Notes: generated from the letters alone by a model not told the origin. A stretch of DNA of 64,000 nucleotides from Enterobacteriaceae bacterium RIT691 (GCA_009668205.1 WJYM01000011.1:1-64000), one strand, 5' to 3'. Numbered from the stretch's first letter, positions 21,992 to 32,693 are shown. Translations and numbers: made by a program.

Positions 21992-23050
21992 ATGCGCAAA
22001 ATTATCCATGTGGATATGGACTGTTTTTTTGCCGCGGTTGAAATGCGGGATAATCCAGCCCTGCGCGACATTCCAATTGCCATCGGCGGAAGCCGGGTTC
22101 AGCGTGGGGTGATCAGCACGGCCAACTATCCTGCGCGAAAGTTTGGTGTTCGCAGCGCAATGCCGACGGTCACGGCATTGAAGCTCTGCCCGCACCTGAC
22201 GCTACTCCCGGGGCGGTTTGACGCCTACAAAGAAGCGTCTCTCCATATTCGCGAAATCTTCTCCCGCTACACCTCGCTTATTGAACCGCTCTCGCTCGAT
22301 GAAGCCTATCTTGATGTCACGGACAGTCTGCATTGTCACGGCTCCGCCACGCTGATGGCGCAGGAAATTCGCCAGACCATTGAAAAAGAGATCAACCTCA
22401 CCGCATCTGCGGGTGTCGCACCCGTGAAGTTCCTGGCCAAAATTGCCTCCGATCTCAACAAGCCCAACGGGCAATACGTCATCACGCCTGATGAGGTTCC
22501 AGGCTTTATCAAAACTCTCTCTCTGGCCAAAATCCCGGGCGTGGGGAAAGTCTCGGCTGCGAAGCTTGAAAGTATGGGGCTACGTACCTGCGAAGATGTA
22601 CAAAACAGCGATCTGGCAATGTTGCTCAAACGTTTTGGTAAGTTTGGCCGTGTGCTGTGGGAGCGTAGCAACGGCATCGACGAGCGTGATGTCAACAATG
22701 AACGCCTGCGCAAATCGATAGGCGTTGAACGTACGCTGGCAGAAGATATTCATGAATGGGCTGACTGTGAGGCGATTATCACCCATCAGCTCTATCCGGA
22801 ACTGGAACGTCGTTTGGGGAAGGTGAAACCCGATTTGCTGATTGCCCGTCAGGGGGTAAAGCTCAAGTTCAATGATTTCCAGCAGACCACCCAGGAACAC
22901 GTTTGGCCAAAACTGAATAAAGACGATTTAATCGCGACGGCGTTTAAAGCCTGGCAGGAGAGAAGAGGCGGGCGCGGCGTCAGGCTGGTTGGGCTGCACG
23001 TGACATTGCTTGATCCGCAGCTCGAACGGCAGCTGGTTTTGGGATTGTGA
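21992..23050 (+). CDS. dinB: DNA polymerase IV (translesion polymerase)
   Basis: Error-prone Y-family polymerase used in translesion synthesis. The 352-residue product resembles E. coli DinB (351). The catalytic acidic residues are present: Asp in HVDMDCFFA and the SLDEAYLDV pair; the C-terminal clamp-binding peptide QLVLGL is intact. I use the ATG at 21992, where homologues start ([10 protein letters not shown]), rather than a GTG 6 nt earlier. In this genome it stands without the yafNOP genes that follow it in K-12. Confidence 0.96.
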   Translation: MRKIIHVDMDCFFAAVEMRDNPALRDIPIAIGGSRVQRGVISTANYPARKFGVRSAMPTVTALKLCPHLTLLPGRFDAYKEASLHIREIFSRYTSLIEPLSLDEAYLDVTDSLHCHGSATLMAQEIRQTIEKEINLTASAGVAPVKFLAKIASDLNKPNGQYVITPDEVPGFIKTLSLAKIPGVGKVSAAKLESMGLRTCEDVQNSDLAMLLKRFGKFGRVLWERSNGIDERDVNNERLRKSIGVERTLAEDIHEWADCEAIITHQLYPELERRLGKVKPDLLIARQGVKLKFNDFQQTTQEHVWPKLNKDDLIATAFKAWQERRGGRGVRLVGLHVTLLDPQLERQLVLGL

Positions 23051-23061
23051 AGCGGTAAAAA

Positions 23062-23138
23062 AAAACCGGGTGGCGGCTTCGCCTGACCCGGCCTGGCTGC
23101 CGTATTTTGTAGGCCCGGTAAGCTTGCGCCACCGGGCA
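23062..23138. repeat. REP element pair between dinB and pepD
   Basis: Two inverted REP-type palindromes: ACCGGGTGGCGGCTTCGCC..GACCCGG (23066-23092) and TGTAGGCCCGGTAAGC..GCCACCGGGCA (23108-23138). They lie in the convergent gap. Confidence 0.85.
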
Positions 23139-23150
23139 TCTGACAGCAAA

Positions 23151-24608
23151 TTACTTCGCAGGAATAGCTTTCAGCAGTTCAGTCAGCAGCGTCCAGTATT
23201 GACCGACGCTTTCGATATGAACCTGCTCATCCGGAGAGTGAGGACCGGTAATGGTTGGGCCGATGGAAACCATGTCCATGTTTGGATACGGCTTCTTGAA
23301 CAGCCCGCATTCCAGACCTGCGTGGATAATCTGGATGTTCGGGGTTTTGTCGAACAGACGCTGATAGGTTTCACGCACCAGGTGCATGACCGGGGAGTTG
23401 GCGTCTGGCTGCCAGCCCGGGTAGCCGCCTTTCGGTGCGGTCTGAGCGCCAGCCATTTTACCCAGTGATTCCAGCATGCTCACCACGTAGTCTTTACCGC
23501 TGTCGATAAGGCTACGGATCAGGCAGATGATTTCCACGTTGTCGTCGTGCATGGTGACCACACCGACGTTCAGGGAGGTTTCTACTACGCCTTTCGCCAC
23601 GTCGGAATTGCGGATCACGCCATTCGGGGTGGCATTCAGCAACTGAATGAAACTGTCGCGAGACTGTGCCGTCAACGCCGCTTTATCGGCGGTCACGGAT
23701 TCAAGTACCACGATCAGGTTCTTCTCTTTTGCTTCCAGCTCGTTTTTCAGGATAGCCTGATATTTTTCCGCCAGCGCTTTCAGGGTTTCTGCTTTTGCCG
23801 CAGGCACCGCAACGGTGGTGAACGCTTCACGCGGGATAGCGTTACGCAGCGTGCCGCCGTTGAAATCGACCAGACGCAGATCCAGCTCGGCCGCATGGCC
23901 TGCCAGGAAACGTGCCAGCAGTTTGTTAGCGTTACCCAGGCCCAGGTGAATGTCGCCGCCAGAGTGGCCGCCTTTCAGGCCTTTCAGGGTCAGCTTGAAG
24001 CTTTCAAAACCCGCCGGGATCGCTTCACGAGACAGCGGCAGAGTGGTGATAAAATCAATACCGCCTGCGCAACCCATGTAGATCTCACCTTCTTCTTCTG
24101 AGTCGGTGTTGATCAGGATATCGGCCTGCAGCCAGTTTGGCTGAAGACCAAATGCGCCATCCATGCCCGCTTCTTCGGTCATGGTCAGCAGCACTTCCAG
24201 AGGACCATGCTCAACGCTGTCATCCGCCAGAACGGCCAGTGCAGAGGCCATACCGATGCCGTTATCCGCGCCAAGCGTGGTGCCGCGAGCTTTAATCCAC
24301 TCGCCATCGATATAAGGCTGAATAGGGTCTTTGGTGAAGTCATGCACGGTGTCGTTGTTTTTCTGCGGCACCATGTCCAGGTGAGCCTGCATCACAACCG
24401 GCTTGCGATTTTCCATGCCTTTGGTCGCGCCTTTACGGATCAGGATGTTACCCACCTGGTCGCGCTCTGCGTGCAGACCTTTTTCCTTCGCCCAGCCCAT
24501 GATGTATTCGGCAAGCTGTTCTTCGTGATAGGACGGATGAGGAATAGAGCAGATTTTGGCAAAAATATCCCACAGCGGCTGCGGGGATAATTGAGACAGT
24601 TCAGACAC
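23151..24608 (-). CDS. pepD: Cytosol non-specific dipeptidase (aminoacyl-histidine dipeptidase)
   Basis: Metallopeptidase of the M20 family that hydrolyses unspecific dipeptides and carnosine-like substrates in the cytosol. The product is 485 residues, as in E. coli. Zinc-site motifs are seen in [22 protein letters not shown] and [14 protein letters not shown]. The start is a GTG at 24608 with TAAGGAGA upstream and the protein beginning (V)[12 protein letters not shown] as in E. coli; the longer open frame to 24668 has no ribosome site. Divergent from gpt. Confidence 0.96.
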   Translation of the reverse strand: MSELSQLSPQPLWDIFAKICSIPHPSYHEEQLAEYIMGWAKEKGLHAERDQVGNILIRKGATKGMENRKPVVMQAHLDMVPQKNNDTVHDFTKDPIQPYIDGEWIKARGTTLGADNGIGMASALAVLADDSVEHGPLEVLLTMTEEAGMDGAFGLQPNWLQADILINTDSEEEGEIYMGCAGGIDFITTLPLSREAIPAGFESFKLTLKGLKGGHSGGDIHLGLGNANKLLARFLAGHAAELDLRLVDFNGGTLRNAIPREAFTTVAVPAAKAETLKALAEKYQAILKNELEAKEKNLIVVLESVTADKAALTAQSRDSFIQLLNATPNGVIRNSDVAKGVVETSLNVGVVTMHDDNVEIICLIRSLIDSGKDYVVSMLESLGKMAGAQTAPKGGYPGWQPDANSPVMHLVRETYQRLFDKTPNIQIIHAGLECGLFKKPYPNMDMVSIGPTITGPHSPDEQVHIESVGQYWTLLTELLKAIPAK

Positions 24609-24771
24609 GGTAAGTCTCCTTACGGCTCCTGCAAAAGTGGCTTGCAGGAAATGGGTTAGCAATGACAATCAGGCAAATGGCCTGACGTGCGAGATGCCCC
24701 TGAGAATACCACTTTCTGTCAGCTCTGGGAGTACGGCAGGCGCAAAAACTCCCGGCGAGGCGGTTAAACAC

Positions 24772-24800
24772 TGGTTTTTAGTGCGCCAGATCTCTATAAT
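24772..24800 (+). promoter_or_regulatory. gpt promoter
   Basis: A perfect TATAAT at 24795-24800 with a weak -35 (TGGTTT, 24772-24777) 17 bp upstream. The surrounding CAGATCTCTATAATCTCG is the same as in the E. coli gpt promoter as I remember it. Confidence 0.7.
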
Positions 24801-24864
24801 CTCGCGCAACCTGGAATCACCCCGAACATTTTTTAAGCCGTTTTACAGGCTGGGATACAATCAC

Positions 24865-25323
24865 ATGAGCGAAAAATACGTCGTTACCTGGGACATGTTG
24901 CAGATCCATGCACGCAAACTGGCCGCGCGCCTGATGCCGTCCGAACAGTGGAAAGGCATTATTGCCGTTAGCCGTGGAGGCCTGGTACCTGGCGCTCTGC
25001 TGGCCCGTGAACTGGGTATTCGTCATGTGGACACTGTCTGCATTTCCAGCTACGACCACGACAACCAGCGTGAGCTGAAAGTCCTGAAACGTGCCGAAGG
25101 CGATGGCGAAGGTTTCATCGTTATTGACGATCTGGTTGATACCGGCGGTACCGCAGTGGCTATCCGTGAAATGTATCCAAAAGCGCATTTCGTCACCATC
25201 TTCGCTAAGCCTGCCGGTCAGCCGCTGGTGGATGACTACGTGATCGACATCCCGCAGGATACCTGGATTGAGCAGCCGTGGGATATGGGCGTGGTGTTCG
25301 TACCGCCAATCTCTGGTCGCTAA
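24865..25323 (+). CDS. gpt: Xanthine-guanine phosphoribosyltransferase
   Basis: Purine salvage enzyme converting guanine, xanthine and hypoxanthine to nucleotides with PRPP, associated with the inner membrane. The 152-residue product is nearly identical to E. coli Gpt. The PRPP-binding motif [12 protein letters not shown] and the [12 protein letters not shown] loop are present. The ATG at 24865 begins [12 protein letters not shown]; the frame open upstream to 24637 lies antisense to the pepD leader and is not used. Confidence 0.97.
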   Translation: MSEKYVVTWDMLQIHARKLAARLMPSEQWKGIIAVSRGGLVPGALLARELGIRHVDTVCISSYDHDNQRELKVLKRAEGDGEGFIVIDDLVDTGGTAVAIREMYPKAHFVTIFAKPAGQPLVDDYVIDIPQDTWIEQPWDMGVVFVPPISGR

Positions 25324-25460
25324 AATATTCATCGTCTTTCTGCCCACAGGGGTGTTGTCTGCGTTTATTTCCCCCCAGTCACTTACTTGAGTAAGCTCCT
25401 GGGGATTCATAAACTTGCCGCCTACCTGTGAGAAGAAATTCTCGAATATTCAATTTTCTT

Positions 25461-25493
25461 CAACGCCCGGTATAACCGGGCGTTGTCCTTTTT
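25461..25493 (+). terminator. gpt terminator
   Basis: An 11 bp perfect stem (CAACGCCCGGT / ACCGGGCGTTG) with 3-nt loop, followed by TCCTTTTT. It lies between gpt and frsA. Confidence 0.9.
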
Positions 25494-25545
25494 AGGCGCA
25501 GGCGGGTTACAATAGACACCATGTCGTATTCATGGAGTCTATGCG

Positions 25546-26790
25546 ATGCCCGAAGCCAACCTCAGTGAAGTTCTCTTCAAACCCCGTTTTAAGCACCCGG
25601 AAACCTCGACGCTGGTGCGCCGATTTAACCCGGGCAACCCGCCCTCAGTGCAATCCGCACTCGACGGAAGCTCTGTGCCTCACTGGTACCGAATGATTAA
25701 CCGTCTGATGTGGATCTGGCGAGGTATCTCTCCTCAGGAGATCCTCGATGTCCAGGCACGGATAGTGATGAGTACCGCGGAACGTACTGACGAAGATCTC
25801 TATGACACGGTTGTCGGCTATCGCGGCGGTAACTGGACCTACGAATGGGCGAAACAGGCGATGCTTTGGCAACAAAAGGCCGGGCAGGAGCAGAACGATC
25901 TGCTCAGTGGTCGCCACTGGCTGCATGCCTCACAGCTCTACAGTATTGCGGCCTATCCGCACCTGAAAGGCGATGAGCTTGCCGATCAGGCTCAGGCGCT
26001 GGCGAATCGTGCCTATGAAGAAGCGGCTCAGCGTCTGCCAGGTTCGATGCGTGAACTGGAGTTCACCATTCCAGGCGGTGCTTCTGTCAGCGGTTTTTTG
26101 CATATGCCACCGGGTAACGGACCTTTCCCGACGGTCCTCATTTGTGGCGGGCTGGACGCGCTGCAGAGCGACAACTATACGCTGTATGAAAAGTACTTCG
26201 CCCCGCTGGGCATTGCGATGCTGACGCTGGATATGCCGTCGATTGGCTTCTCGTCAAAATGGAAGCTGACCCAGGACTCCAGTTTCCTGCATCAGCAGGT
26301 GCTGAAATCGCTACCGAATATTCCGTGGGTGGATCACACCAGAGTCGCCGCTTTTGGTTTCCGTTTCGGCGCGAACGTCGCCGTCCGGCTGGCTTACCTC
26401 GAGTCATCTCGCCTGAAAGCCGTCGCGTGCCTTGGGCCTGTGGTGCATTCTCTGCTGAACGACCCGCTGCGTCAGGGTCAGGTACCGGAAATGTATCTCG
26501 ACGTGCTGGCTTCGCGAATGGGGATGCACGATGCCTCTGACGATGCGCTACGCGTAGAGCTCAATCGCTACTCGTTAAAAACCCAGGGGCTGCTGGGGCG
26601 TCGCTGTCCGACCCCGATGCTTTCCGGTTATTGGGAAAATGATCCGTTTAGCCCGGAAGAGGAATCGCGTTTAATCACTTCGTCATCTGCCGATGGCAAG
26701 CTGATGAAGATCCCGTTTAAACCGGTATATCGTAATTTTGACAAGGCGTTGAAAGAAATTGCCGGGTGGATCAACCATAGAATTGGTTAA
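25546..26790 (+). CDS. frsA: Esterase FrsA (fermentation-respiration switch protein)
   Basis: An alpha/beta-hydrolase of 414 residues, the same length as E. coli FrsA (YafA). The hydrolase core is visible as [25 protein letters not shown] and the nucleophile-elbow region [16 protein letters not shown]. FrsA was described as binding unphosphorylated IIA-Glc and favouring fermentation; it has weak esterase activity. It begins ATG at 25546 in GCGATGCCC after a TACAAT -10-like sequence. Confidence 0.94.
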   Translation: MPEANLSEVLFKPRFKHPETSTLVRRFNPGNPPSVQSALDGSSVPHWYRMINRLMWIWRGISPQEILDVQARIVMSTAERTDEDLYDTVVGYRGGNWTYEWAKQAMLWQQKAGQEQNDLLSGRHWLHASQLYSIAAYPHLKGDELADQAQALANRAYEEAAQRLPGSMRELEFTIPGGASVSGFLHMPPGNGPFPTVLICGGLDALQSDNYTLYEKYFAPLGIAMLTLDMPSIGFSSKWKLTQDSSFLHQQVLKSLPNIPWVDHTRVAAFGFRFGANVAVRLAYLESSRLKAVACLGPVVHSLLNDPLRQGQVPEMYLDVLASRMGMHDASDDALRVELNRYSLKTQGLLGRRCPTPMLSGYWENDPFSPEEESRLITSSSADGKLMKIPFKPVYRNFDKALKEIAGWINHRIG

Positions 26791-26847
26791 TGGATTGCTA
26801 AATTCTATTGATTTGGTAAAACAGTTGCATCACTAAAGGAGATCGCA

Positions 26848-27246
26848 ATGACGTTACCGAGTGGACACCTGAAAAGTAAACTGATCAAGAAATTCACTGC
26901 TCTTGGCCCCTACATCCGGGAAGAGCAGTGCGAAGATAATCGCTTCTTTTTCGATTGCCTGGCTGTGTGCGTCAATGTCAAACCGGCACCGGAAAAGCGC
27001 GAGTTTTGGGGCTGGTGGCTGGAAATGGAAGCGCAGGAAAAGCGTTTTACCTACAGCTACCAGTTTGGCCTGTTCGACAAAGAAGGCGTCTGGCAGCAGA
27101 TGGCCATCAAGGATCAAGAAGTGTCGGATCGACTCGAGCACACGCTGCGTGAATTTCACGAGCGGGCGCGTGAGTTACTGAAAACCTTCAATCTGGCCCT
27201 GGAGCCCGCGGAGGACGTTGTTCAGCCAGTAAGATTGTCTGCCTGA
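26848..27246 (+). CDS. crl: Sigma-S factor-binding protein Crl
   Basis: A 132-residue protein that binds sigma-S and helps it form RNA polymerase holoenzyme, raising expression of stationary-phase genes such as curli regulators. It begins [16 protein letters not shown] and keeps the conserved [10 protein letters not shown] and [12 protein letters not shown] segments; E. coli Crl has 133 residues. AAAGGAGA precedes the ATG. The C-terminal 25 residues vary from E. coli. Confidence 0.96.
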   Translation: MTLPSGHLKSKLIKKFTALGPYIREEQCEDNRFFFDCLAVCVNVKPAPEKREFWGWWLEMEAQEKRFTYSYQFGLFDKEGVWQQMAIKDQEVSDRLEHTLREFHERARELLKTFNLALEPAEDVVQPVRLSA

Positions 27247-27268
27247 AAACCTTAAAACGTTGTCTTAG

Positions 27269-27299
27269 TGCCGGATACGGTTTTGGCGTTGTCCGGCCT
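27269..27299. repeat. REP-like palindrome after crl
   Basis: TGCCGGATACGGTTTTGGCG..TTGTCCGGCC is a single REP-type unit in the convergent crl-phoE gap. Confidence 0.6.
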
Positions 27300-27325
27300 G
27301 TCGCCTGAACCTCTTTAACTAATAA

Positions 27326-27358
27326 TAAAAAAAAACCCTCAATAAAGAGGGTTTTTTT
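27326..27358. terminator. Bidirectional terminator between crl and phoE
   Basis: AAAACCCTC / GAGGGTTTT with a 6-nt loop, flanked by a long A-run on the left and TTTTTTT on the right. Works for both convergent transcripts. Confidence 0.9.
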
Positions 27359-27372
27359 AACGCTGTGGAAAA

Positions 27373-28470
27373 TCAGAACTGATAAACCAGGCCTAATGCA
27401 ACGACATCGTCATTGTTCAGAGCCAGTTTATTGTCGTCAGACAGCTGGTTGATTTTATAATCAACAAACGCTGACATGTTTTTGTTGAAGTAATAGGTGG
27501 CGGCCACGTCGATATACTTCACCAGATCCGCATCGCCCACGCCCTCAATATCCTTACCTTTAGACTGGACATAGCCGATGGACGGACGCAGACCAAAATC
27601 AAATTGATATTGCGCCACGAATTCCATTGCCTGGTTTTTATTCGCAAAACCGCTGACTTTGGTATTCACACCGTTAATGGACGCGGTGCCTGAAATAGGC
27701 GTCATGTTGCGGGTTTCTGCGTAAATCGCCGCGAGGTACACGCTGTTTGCATCGTATTTGAAGCCGGTGGTCCAGGCTTCAGCGTCAGTCCCTTTACCGA
27801 AGCTGCTGTCCTGCTGATTCAGGGTACGGTTGGAATTAGAGTAAGCCGCGCCCAGGGTAAAGCCGGAATCACCAAAGTCATAGCTCAGAGAGGAACCGAA
27901 GCCGTCACCGTTAGCTTTGCTGGTGACACGCGAGTCGTTCTCGTTCTTGCCCTGATACTGCAGCGCCAGCTTCAGGCCATCGACCAGGCCGAAGAAGTTG
28001 TTGTTGCGGTAGGTCGCCATACCGTTACCACGGCCGGTCATGAAGTTATCGGTTTTTACGAAGGAGTCATCACCGAACTCTGGGATCATATCGGTATACG
28101 CTGCGACGTTATACAGAATCCCGTAGTTACGACCGTAATCGAAAGAACCGATGTCACCGGCTTTCAGGCCAGCAAACGCCAGACGGGTTTTGGCGGCATT
28201 CGGGTCACCTTCCACTTTGTTGGCGGCAACCTGATATTCCCACTGACCAAAGCCGGTCAGTTGATCATTAATTTGGGTCTGGCCTTTGAAGCCCATACGA
28301 ATATAAGACTGATCGCCATCAACGGCATCGTTGTCGCTCATGTAGTGTTCAGCTTTAACGCGACCATACAGATCCAGTTTATTGCCGTCTTTATTATAAA
28401 TTTCTGCGGCCTGTGCTGCGGTGGAAGACATTACGCCCAGTACCATTAATGCCAGTGTGCTCTTTTTCAT
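27373..28470 (-). CDS. phoE: Outer-membrane porin PhoE
   Basis: Trimeric 16-strand porin, anion-preferring in E. coli and induced by phosphate starvation. The precursor is 365 residues with a 21-residue signal peptide ([21 protein letters not shown]) and the mature start [15 protein letters not shown]. Loop 3 carries PEFGDD and the barrel ends in a terminal Phe (LVYQF). It is 14 residues longer than E. coli PhoE, largely from a loop insert near residue 265 ([15 protein letters not shown]), and its C-terminal strand VALGLVYQF is OmpC-like. The start is fixed by the signal peptide; the frame is open 46 codons upstream. Locus and Pho boxes support PhoE. Confidence 0.9.
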   Translation of the reverse strand: MKKSTLALMVLGVMSSTAAQAAEIYNKDGNKLDLYGRVKAEHYMSDNDAVDGDQSYIRMGFKGQTQINDQLTGFGQWEYQVAANKVEGDPNAAKTRLAFAGLKAGDIGSFDYGRNYGILYNVAAYTDMIPEFGDDSFVKTDNFMTGRGNGMATYRNNNFFGLVDGLKLALQYQGKNENDSRVTSKANGDGFGSSLSYDFGDSGFTLGAAYSNSNRTLNQQDSSFGKGTDAEAWTTGFKYDANSVYLAAIYAETRNMTPISGTASINGVNTKVSGFANKNQAMEFVAQYQFDFGLRPSIGYVQSKGKDIEGVGDADLVKYIDVAATYYFNKNMSAFVDYKINQLSDDNKLALNNDDVVALGLVYQF

Positions 28471-28546
28471 TTTTAACCCTGATATATACGCGCTGTAATT
28501 TGGCAACTTGCCGTTTAAAAAACAGGAAGGGTTGTAACTCTGGGAA

Positions 28547-28564
28547 ATGAAAGTTTTATGACAA
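28547..28564 (-). promoter_or_regulatory. Pho box for phoE
   Basis: Read on the minus strand, TTGTCATAAAACTTTCAT matches the PhoB consensus CTGTCATAWAWCTGTCAY at 16 of 18 positions, 77 bp before the phoE ATG. PhoB activation under phosphate limitation is expected. Confidence 0.8.
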
Positions 28565-28601
28565 TGTAAGAATAATTTTAAAAATCTGTATTTATCTGTT
28601 T

Positions 28602-28619
28602 CTGTCATAAAAAAGTCAT
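28602..28619 (+). promoter_or_regulatory. Second Pho box in opposite orientation
   Basis: CTGTCATAAAAAAGTCAT on the plus strand resembles the Pho box (the first half is perfect). A reversed upstream Pho box that enhances expression is described for E. coli phoE, as I recall; it could alternatively influence proB. Confidence 0.65.
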
Positions 28620-28741
28620 TTCCTGCCGCTACGCTTCCTGATCCCGCGCAACAAAGTGCGCTGCAACCCGTTCAGGGAGTTGGCAAGCGCCCTGAGTCCT
28701 GTTACAACGTCTTTTTCCTAATCATTGAATGGCAGAGAAAC

Positions 28742-29845
28742 ATGAGTGACAGTCAGACGCTGGTCATTAAGCTGGGTACCAGTGTTTTAACCGGGGGCTC
28801 GCGCCGCCTTAATCGCGCCCACATCGTTGAGTTGGTGCGCCAGTGCGCACAGTTGCACGCTGCTGGGCATCGTATTGTGATTGTCACTTCCGGGGCGATT
28901 GCCGCGGGACGCGAACATCTTGGCTACCCCGAACTGCCTGCCACTATTGCGTCTAAACAGCTGCTTGCTGCGGTTGGACAAAGCCGCCTGATCCAACTCT
29001 GGGAACAGCTGTTCTCCATCTATGGGATTCACGTCGGGCAGATGTTGCTGACCCGCGCCGATATGGAAGACAGAGAACGTTTCCTCAATGCCCGCGATAC
29101 GCTGCGCGCGCTGCTGGATAACCACATCGTTCCAGTCATTAATGAAAACGACGCCGTTGCCACTGCAGAAATTAAAGTCGGCGATAATGACAACCTCTCT
29201 GCGCTGGCCGCGATCCTTGCCGGTGCCGATAAACTGCTGTTGTTGACCGATCAGCAGGGGTTATTTACCGCCGACCCACGTAACAACCCAGAAGCCAGGC
29301 TGATTCAGGATGTGCACGGAATTGACGATGCGCTGCGCGCCATTGCCGGTGACAGCGTTTCCGGTTTAGGCACCGGAGGCATGGGCACCAAACTGCAGGC
29401 GGCAGACGTTGCCTGCCGTGCGGGCATCGACACCATCATCGCGGCGGGCAATCGTCCGGGCGTGATTGGGGATGTGATGGACGGAGTTGCCGTAGGCACT
29501 CGCTTCCACGCGCAGACCTCGCCGCTGGAGACCCGTAAACGTTGGATCTTCGGGGCTCCGCCAGCGGGTGAAATCACCGTAGACGAAGGTGCGGTTGTCG
29601 CTATTTTGGAAAAAGGGAGCTCATTGCTTCCAAAAGGGATTAAAAGCGTGACAGGTAACTTCTCCCGTGGTGAAGTAATCCGTATCCGTAATCTCGACGG
29701 GCGTGACATTGCTCATGGCGTTTCGCGCTACAACAGCGACGCACTGCGCCGTATCGCCGGCCAGCACTCGCAGCAAATCGACGCCATTCTTGGCTATGAA
29801 TATGGCCCGGTGGCCGTTCACCGCGACGACATGATCACCCGCTAA
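28742..29845 (+). CDS. proB: Glutamate 5-kinase
   Basis: First step of proline synthesis: phosphorylates glutamate, with feedback inhibition by proline. The 367-residue product matches E. coli ProB in length. The amino-acid-kinase domain has [12 protein letters not shown] and [12 protein letters not shown]-like motifs, with [14 protein letters not shown] as the nucleotide/substrate loop; a C-terminal PUA domain (about 275-355) begins near [10 protein letters not shown]. It forms an operon with proA 10 bp downstream. Confidence 0.97.
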   Translation: MSDSQTLVIKLGTSVLTGGSRRLNRAHIVELVRQCAQLHAAGHRIVIVTSGAIAAGREHLGYPELPATIASKQLLAAVGQSRLIQLWEQLFSIYGIHVGQMLLTRADMEDRERFLNARDTLRALLDNHIVPVINENDAVATAEIKVGDNDNLSALAAILAGADKLLLLTDQQGLFTADPRNNPEARLIQDVHGIDDALRAIAGDSVSGLGTGGMGTKLQAADVACRAGIDTIIAAGNRPGVIGDVMDGVAVGTRFHAQTSPLETRKRWIFGAPPAGEITVDEGAVVAILEKGSSLLPKGIKSVTGNFSRGEVIRIRNLDGRDIAHGVSRYNSDALRRIAGQHSQQIDAILGYEYGPVAVHRDDMITR

Positions 29846-29855
29846 GGAGCTTTCA

Positions 29856-31109
29856 ATGCTGGAACAAATGGGCATCGCTGCCAAAGCGGCCTCCTACAAG
29901 CTTGCGCAGCTTTCCGCGCGTGAGAAAAACCAGGTACTGGAAAAAATTGCCGATTATCTGGAAGCTCAACAGGAAACCATTCTTCGTGCGAACGCAGAAG
30001 ACCTGGCCGAAGCCCGGACCAATGGCCTCACCGACGCGTTGCTGGACCGCCTGGCGCTGACGCCAGCTCGCTTAAAAAGCATCGCCGATGACGTACGTCA
30101 GGTCTGTAATCTTGCCGACCCGGTAGGGCAGGTGATTGACGGCGGCCTGCTGGACAGCGGCCTGCGCATTGAACGCCGCCGTGTGCCGCTGGGTGTGGTG
30201 GGTGTGATTTATGAAGCTCGCCCTAACGTTACCGTGGATGTGGCTTCTTTGTGCCTGAAAACGGGCAATGCGGCCATTCTGCGTGGGGGTAAAGAGACGT
30301 GGCGCACCAATGCGGCAACCGTGAAAGTGATTCAGCAGGCGCTGGAAGAGTGTGGTCTGCCGGCGGGGGCAGTGCAGGCAATCGAAAGCCCGGACCGCGC
30401 GCTGGTCAACGAAATGCTGCGCATGGATAAATACATCGACATGCTGATCCCGCGCGGTGGCGCAGGCCTGCATAAGCTGTGCCGTGAGCAGTCGACGATC
30501 CCGGTCATCACCGGCGGTATCGGCGTATGCCATATCTATGTGGATGATACTGCACAGTTTGAACCGGCGCTTAAGATCATCGTCAATGCCAAAACCCAGC
30601 GTCCAAGCACCTGTAACACCGTCGAAACGCTGTTAGTGCATCAGGCGATTGCCGAAAGTTTCCTGCCCGCGCTGAGTAAGCAGATGGCCGAAAGCGGTGT
30701 TACGCTGCATGCCGACGCTAACGCGTTGGCACAACTGCAAAACGGCCCGGCAACCGTGGTGGCGGTGAAAGCGCAAGAGTACGACGATGAGTTTCTGTCG
30801 CTGGATCTGAACGTGAAGCTGGTGGACGGCCTGGACGGTGCGATTGAGCACATTCGCCAGCACGGTACCCAGCACTCCGACGCTATCCTGACCCGCACGC
30901 TGAGCAATGCCAACCGCTTTATCAATGAAGTGGATTCATCCGCCGTCTATGTGAACGCCTCAACGCGCTTCACCGATGGTGCACAGTTTGGCCTTGGCGC
31001 TGAAGTCGCGGTTAGCACACAAAAACTGCACGCCCGCGGTCCGATGGGCCTTGAAGCGCTGACCACCTACAAGTGGATCGGCTTCGGTGATGATACGATT
31101 CGTGCGTAA
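29856..31109 (+). CDS. proA: Glutamate-5-semialdehyde dehydrogenase (gamma-glutamyl phosphate reductase)
   Basis: Second step of proline synthesis, NADPH reduction of gamma-glutamyl phosphate. The product is 417 residues as in E. coli. The catalytic Cys lies in [17 protein letters not shown] and the signature segment is [26 protein letters not shown] stands upstream of the ATG. It works together with ProB, whose unstable product it consumes. Confidence 0.97.
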   Translation: MLEQMGIAAKAASYKLAQLSAREKNQVLEKIADYLEAQQETILRANAEDLAEARTNGLTDALLDRLALTPARLKSIADDVRQVCNLADPVGQVIDGGLLDSGLRIERRRVPLGVVGVIYEARPNVTVDVASLCLKTGNAAILRGGKETWRTNAATVKVIQQALEECGLPAGAVQAIESPDRALVNEMLRMDKYIDMLIPRGGAGLHKLCREQSTIPVITGGIGVCHIYVDDTAQFEPALKIIVNAKTQRPSTCNTVETLLVHQAIAESFLPALSKQMAESGVTLHADANALAQLQNGPATVVAVKAQEYDDEFLSLDLNVKLVDGLDGAIEHIRQHGTQHSDAILTRTLSNANRFINEVDSSAVYVNASTRFTDGAQFGLGAEVAVSTQKLHARGPMGLEALTTYKWIGFGDDTIRA

Positions 31110-31116
31110 ATGAACA

Positions 31117-31180
31117 CGGGTGATGCAAAAATAGGCGATTGATTCATAAGGCCATTGACGCATCACCCGCAGAGTTTTAA
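31117..31180 (+). terminator. Probable proBA terminator hairpin
   Basis: CGGGTGATGC (31117-31126) pairs perfectly with GCATCACCCG (31160-31169) across a 33-nt loop, followed by CAGAGTTTTAAGCTTTTT. The long loop makes it less typical than the other terminators here. Confidence 0.5.
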
Positions 31181-31207
31181 GCTTTTTCCCGCAGTATCCC
31201 TCTCAGG

Positions 31208-31283
31208 GCCGATATAGCTCAGTTGGTAGAGCAGCGCATTCGTAATGCGAAGGTCGTAGGTTCGACTCCTATTATCGGCACCA
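31208..31283 (+). tRNA. thrW: tRNA-Thr (CGT)
   Basis: A 76-nt cloverleaf with acceptor GCCGATA / TATCGGC, anticodon CGT at 31241-31243, T-arm and encoded CCA. In E. coli thrW follows proA and is the insertion site of CP4-6. Here an integrase gene begins 166 bp downstream, so the 3' half of this tRNA is the attachment site. Confidence 0.98.
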
Positions 31284-31288
31284 TTCAA
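31258..31288 (+). other. Left attachment site (attL) in the thrW 3' end
   Basis: Inferred from the integrase gene next to the tRNA, and from degenerate matches to the tRNA end (CCTATTATCGGCACCA) at 57275-57290 and, more weakly, 46535-46545. The exact core cannot be defined without an empty site. Confidence 0.6.
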
Positions 31289-31373
31289 GCATCTCTCAAA
31301 GTCTATTCAAGTTCACTGAAACCCCTTATAATCTGCATATTCCAGCTCTCGAGTGTATTCTGACGTCTACTGG

Positions 31374-31448
31374 CATACCCCAAAATCCACATGCACTTGG
31401 GGGTACATTTGGGGGTATGTGCTGTTCGGTCTTATGGAGATACCCCCA
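31374..31448. promoter_or_regulatory. Putative integrase arm-type binding sites
   Basis: Two direct copies of TGGGGGTA(C/T) at 31398-31405 and 31410-31417, flanked by inverted copies (CATACCCC at 31374-31381, GATACCCCC at 31439-31447). The same paired motif occurs in the repeats at 46451 and 57191. Position between the attachment site and the int start suggests integrase arm sites that may also repress int. Confidence 0.55.
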
Positions 31449-32663
31449 GTGAAACTTAATGCCCGCCAGGTTGATACCGCAAAGCCAAAAGATAAACCCT
31501 ACAAACTTGCTGATGGTGGTGGGCTTTACCTTTTGGTCAGCCCCAATGGCTCAAGATACTGGCGTCTTAAGTATCGTGTTGCAGGTAAAGAAAATATATT
31601 GGCACTGGGAGTTTATCCTGAGACTACTCTGGCTGAGGCGCGAGCTAAACGTGAAGAAGCCAAAAGGGGTATTGCTGGTGGGATTGACCCCAATGTCGCG
31701 AAGCGAGAAGAGAAACTCGCCCGAGAGGCCAGTGTCAGGAACACCTTTCAGGAAATTGCTTGTGAATGGCATGCCAGCAAGCTTTACAAATGGTCTGAAG
31801 GATATGCTTCGGACATTATGGAGGCGTTTAATAAAGATGTGTTCCCTTTCATCGGCAAAAAGCCTATTGCAGATATCAAGCCACTCGAACTGCTGAATGT
31901 GCTTCGCCGTATGGAAAGCAGGGGAGCGACTGAGAAGGCAAAAAAAGTCAGGCAGCGTTGCGGTGAAGTTTTCCGCTATGCAATTGTGACTGGCCGGGCT
32001 GAATACAATCCAGCCCCCGATCTCACTAGCGCCATGCAAGGGCATGAGTCCAACCATTATCCCTTCCTGAATACCTCTGAGCTGCCAGCATTTTTCGAGT
32101 CACTTTCTCAGTACTCGGGCAGTATTTTAGTTGTTTTGGCCGCGCGCTTGCTGATTCTCACCGGTGTGAGAACGGGTGAACTACGAGGTGCTACATGGCA
32201 AGAAATTGATACAGAATCTGCTGTATGGATCATCCCGGCGGAACGTATGAAGATGCGTCGCCCGCATATTGTGCCTTTATCAAGACAGGTACTGGCCATC
32301 ATTGCGCGCATCCGCGAAATGACGGGGCGTTACCCTCTGATGTTTCCAGGGCGTAATGACCCACGAAAGACCATGAGTGAAGCAAGTATCAATCAGGTGT
32401 TTAAGCGCATTGGTTACACTGGTCGTGTAACTGGCCACGGCTTTAGGCATACCATGAGCACTATTCTCCACGAGCAGGGTTACAACACAGCGTGGATTGA
32501 AACCCAGCTGGCACATGTCGATAAAAACTCCATTCGTGGAACCTATAACCACGCTCAGTATCTGGATGGCCGCAGGGAGATGTTGCAGTGGTATGCGGAT
32601 TATATGGATAGCCTTGAGCAGAATGGAAATCTTGTCCATGGCAAGTTCGGAAAGTCAGCATAG
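31449..32663 (+). CDS. P4-type tyrosine integrase
   Basis: Site-specific recombinase of the P4/CP4-6 (IntF-like) family, about 404 residues. It opens with the DUF4102 arm-binding domain (VKLNARQVDTAKPKDKPY, LADGGGLYLLV), followed by a core-binding domain near 100-190 and the catalytic domain with Arg in TGVRTGELR, the HGFRH box and the nucleophile Tyr in GTYNHAQYL. I chose the GTG at 31449 because homologues start at KLNARQV and TGGAGA lies 9 nt upstream; an ATG at 31434 is also possible. All catalytic residues are present, so it may be active. It lies 166 bp from its tRNA target. Confidence 0.93.
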   Translation: MKLNARQVDTAKPKDKPYKLADGGGLYLLVSPNGSRYWRLKYRVAGKENILALGVYPETTLAEARAKREEAKRGIAGGIDPNVAKREEKLAREASVRNTFQEIACEWHASKLYKWSEGYASDIMEAFNKDVFPFIGKKPIADIKPLELLNVLRRMESRGATEKAKKVRQRCGEVFRYAIVTGRAEYNPAPDLTSAMQGHESNHYPFLNTSELPAFFESLSQYSGSILVVLAARLLILTGVRTGELRGATWQEIDTESAVWIIPAERMKMRRPHIVPLSRQVLAIIARIREMTGRYPLMFPGRNDPRKTMSEASINQVFKRIGYTGRVTGHGFRHTMSTILHEQGYNTAWIETQLAHVDKNSIRGTYNHAQYLDGRREMLQWYADYMDSLEQNGNLVHGKFGKSA

Positions 32664-32693
32664 CTGCTCGGATAAGTAGTTTAACCAGAAAGG

